Shown: piece by piece, positions 43,903-45,743 of the stretch
Position numbering within the stretch: the stretch's first letter is position 1
Layout: each line of letters starts with the position of its first letter
From: Gammaproteobacteria bacterium
GTDB taxonomy: Bacteria; Pseudomonadota; Gammaproteobacteria; Pseudomonadales; Azotimanducaceae
NCBI GenBank assembly: GCA_012960535.1
Contig: DUBB01000005.1
Location: 1 to 45,743 of the forward strand
Reading direction: 5' to 3'
DNA: 45,743 nucleotides
Notes under the pieces: generated by a model
Database searches by the model: none
What the model saw: the letters and a program-made list of their open reading frames with translations, nothing else
Told to the model about the DNA's origin: nothing
Translations under genes and position numbers: made by a program

Positions 43903-45743
43903 ATGGCCTCACTACAAAAAGTACTCATCGCCAATCGCGGTGAAATCGCAATTCGCATCTCCCGCGCGGCATCCACACTCAACATCGCAACGGTTGGAGT
44001 TTATTCCAAAGCCGATGCTCAAGGCTTACACACGCGGCATGTGGATGTTGCAGTGGAATTGTCTGGCGCTGACCCGGTTAGTGCCTATCTCAACATCGAG
44101 GAGATTACCCAAATCGCCGTGGATCAGGGTTGCGACTGTATTCACCCGGGTTATGGCTTTCTGTCTGAAAACGCCAGCCTGGCGCAACAATGCGCCAGGC
44201 GCGGCATCAAATTTATCGGTCCTGCTGCGGAAACCCTTGCACTCTTTGGCGACAAAGTGAGCGCCCGCGCGTTGGCGGTGAAGTTAAGTATCCCTGTCAT
44301 TGCCGGTGAGGCAGTCTCTTCAAGGCAACACGCCATCGAAGTCGCTACACGCATTGGGTTTCCTATTATGTTGAAAGCTACCGCTGGTGGCGGCGGTCGC
44401 GGCATGCGTGCAATTACCGTGGCCGATGAGATCGCTGAAGCTTTTGACCGATGTCAAAGTGAGGCGGAATCCGCTTTTGGGAATGGCAGTCTCTTTATTG
44501 AAAAACTCATCGTTCGTCCGCGCCATATCGAGGTACAGGTCCTGGCAGACGAAGCAGGGAATGCCATTCATCTGCGCGAACGCGACTGTTCTATCCAGCA
44601 ACGGCATCAGAAAGTAGTCGAAATTGCCCCAGCGCCCAACCTCGACACCAAACTACGTCATCGTATGCTTACCGATGCACTTAAACTTGTAAATGCCAGC
44701 GACTACGCCAACGCCGGCACGGTCGAGTTTCTGGTTGAGCCGGAATCAGGTAACTACTACTTCATTGAATGCAATCCACGTATTCAGGTAGAACACACCA
44801 TTACCGAACAGGTAATGGGGGTCGACCTGGTTGCTGCACAGTTTGAAATTGCGGCAGGTAAAACGCTTGCTGAACTTGGCTTAGACGCAGATTTATCACC
44901 TCGAGGCTACGCCATTCAAGTCCGTGTGGTAGCGCAAGGGGTCGGTACGCTAACCGCCTACAAAGAGCCTTCTGGCATGGGCATTCGCGTGGATGCTCAC
45001 GGCTACACCGGTTACGCGCCCCCTACTCAGTTCGACCCGCTGTTAGCTAAGCTCATCTGCCACAGCACATCGCCAAGTTACACCGCAGCGGTAGACCAAA
45101 CACGACGAGCTATTGAGGAATTTCACATCAGTGGCTTGTCGACCAACTTGAATCAGCTGCACGGTATTTTGAGCCACGCAGCCGTGCGCGATGGCGATGC
45201 CAGAACCACGTTGCTGACTGAGGCCACAGATCTGCATTCCGGCAAACTCACCAACGATCGGCTGCGCCTGTTCGAACAACAATCGAAATCTGTCATCGGC
45301 GTGCACAACGTCGCCATACCCACCAGCGGACCCGCACCCAAAGGTGTTGATGTGGCGGTTGACGACGTTGGCATGGAATGCCCAATGGCCGGCACCGTGG
45401 TACAGGTGTTGGTGAGGGAAGGTGACGAGGTTGTTGCAGGTGCCAACCTGGTGGTGATCAGCGCTATGAAAATGGAAACCACAGTGACCGCGACTCGAGC
45501 AGGTCGGGTGAGTGGGCTGCAGCCACTGAACGAAGGCGACGCGGTAGCCGCGGGTGAAGTGTTAGTAACAATCACGCCCTCAGATGCAGTCGATGCTGGA
45601 TCCGATCTGGATGAAGAAAATTCCTGGGTACCTACCCTGAAAGAAGTAGAGACTTTGAAACGCCTGGCAGCAGAGAGGCTGGCGCCGGGGTCTGAAGATC
45701 CTGGTGTAGTTCGCCAGCGCAGTCGTGGCAAGCTGACTTGTCA
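43903..45743 (+). CDS. Single-chain biotin-dependent acyl-CoA carboxylase (5' part)
   Basis: The open frame covers 613 codons and runs off the window. Residues 1-450 are a biotin carboxylase: LIANRGEIAIRI, the ATP-grasp loop KATAGGGGRGM, ERDCSIQQRHQKVVE and ECNPRIQVEHTITEQ. A biotinyl domain follows (about 490-560) with the biotin lysine K523 in SAMKMETT. The chain then continues LKEVETLKRLAAERLAPGSE and VRQRSRGKLT, the start of a carboxyltransferase domain of the PccB type. This order suits long-chain or multi-domain acyl-CoA carboxylases (LCC-like) rather than a separate PccA/AccC subunit. A TCAGGA leader precedes the ATG. It starts 295 bp from the divergent exported-protein gene. Confidence 0.92.
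   Translation, partial: MASLQKVLIANRGEIAIRISRAASTLNIATVGVYSKADAQGLHTRHVDVAVELSGADPVSAYLNIEEITQIAVDQGCDCIHPGYGFLSENASLAQQCARRGIKFIGPAAETLALFGDKVSARALAVKLSIPVIAGEAVSSRQHAIEVATRIGFPIMLKATAGGGGRGMRAITVADEIAEAFDRCQSEAESAFGNGSLFIEKLIVRPRHIEVQVLADEAGNAIHLRERDCSIQQRHQKVVEIAPAPNLDTKLRHRMLTDALKLVNASDYANAGTVEFLVEPESGNYYFIECNPRIQVEHTITEQVMGVDLVAAQFEIAAGKTLAELGLDADLSPRGYAIQVRVVAQGVGTLTAYKEPSGMGIRVDAHGYTGYAPPTQFDPLLAKLICHSTSPSYTAAVDQTRRAIEEFHISGLSTNLNQLHGILSHAAVRDGDARTTLLTEATDLHSGKLTNDRLRLFEQQSKSVIGVHNVAIPTSGPAPKGVDVAVDDVGMECPMAGTVVQVLVREGDEVVAGANLVVISAMKMETTVTATRAGRVSGLQPLNEGDAVAAGEVLVTITPSDAVDAGSDLDEENSWVPTLKEVETLKRLAAERLAPGSEDPGVVRQRSRGKLTC

Noticed and set aside
45153..45731. A 192-codon open frame on the minus strand
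   Set aside because: It is antisense to the biotinyl region of the carboxylase, whose plus-strand frame has clear motifs and the biotin lysine. The antisense product is Ser/Thr/Pro-rich low-complexity, as expected of a shadow.

Overview
The window is a stretch of gammaproteobacterial chromosome. The order queA-tgt-yajC-secD-secF, suhB/trmJ, iscRSUA-hscBA-fdx-iscX-ndk-rlmN-pilF-rodZ-ispG-hisS-yfgM-bamB-der and xseA | guaA is a core layout typical of Pseudomonadales/Cellvibrionales-like gammaproteobacteria. Two flavin-dependent LLM oxidoreductases, a PhyH dioxygenase, a flavin monooxygenase relic and a biotin-dependent acyl-CoA carboxylase suggest an aerobic, probably free-living (possibly marine) heterotroph. 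A finer taxonomic call cannot be made by eye.

Layout. (1) 1-1407: a tyrosine recombinase gene lies between two inverted 98-bp copies of a tRNA-Leu 3' end plus trailer; the right copy belongs to a complete tRNA-Leu(CAA). (2) 1657-7729: tRNA queuosine genes (queA, tgt) and the Sec accessory genes (yajC, secD, secF), interrupted by a 13-bp tandem repeat and the N-terminal stump of a flavin monooxygenase. (3) 7775-9423: suhB and trmJ, divergent. (4) 9500-15256: the complete ISC iron-sulfur operon behind a recognisable IscR operator, with Cys and Lys residues at the positions known from E. coli. (5) 15358-24444: a tightly packed housekeeping run (ndk to der) with several 4-nt start/stop overlaps. 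(6) 24435-26650: an M23 endopeptidase and xseA on the minus strand. (7) 26943-28544: guaA without guaB.

(8) From about 28545 onward the character changes: small accessory genes, AT-rich spacers, palindromes, pseudogenes and repeats. Two degenerate copies of the guaA 3' end (29348, 29739) point to past integrations at guaA. The region then carries a membrane-protein/HTH pair behind tandem palindromes, a GNAT, an SRPBCC pseudogene with one in-frame stop, an LLM oxidoreductase, an MGMT-like protein, and a four-gene ECF-sigma operon (GIN-domain protein, DUF6249-type membrane protein, sigma factor, small membrane protein). (9) 35.9-43.6 kb: ABM monooxygenase, GNAT-PhyH pair, DUF6159-type membrane protein, an exported PCMT framed by a 132-bp direct repeat, an atpA fragment, an LLM + acetoacetate-decarboxylase-like operon and an exported protein. 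A 35-45 bp dispersed repeat recurs five times between 37.6 and 43.7 kb. (10) 43903 to the end: the first 613 codons of a single-chain acyl-CoA carboxylase (biotin carboxylase, biotinyl domain and the start of a carboxyltransferase).

The points most worth a second look are the inverted tRNA/att arms around the recombinase, the guaA-end scars, the 132-bp duplication around pcm and the dispersed repeat family. None is proven to be a new system. All functional calls rest on reading motifs and family resemblance; no database search was run.
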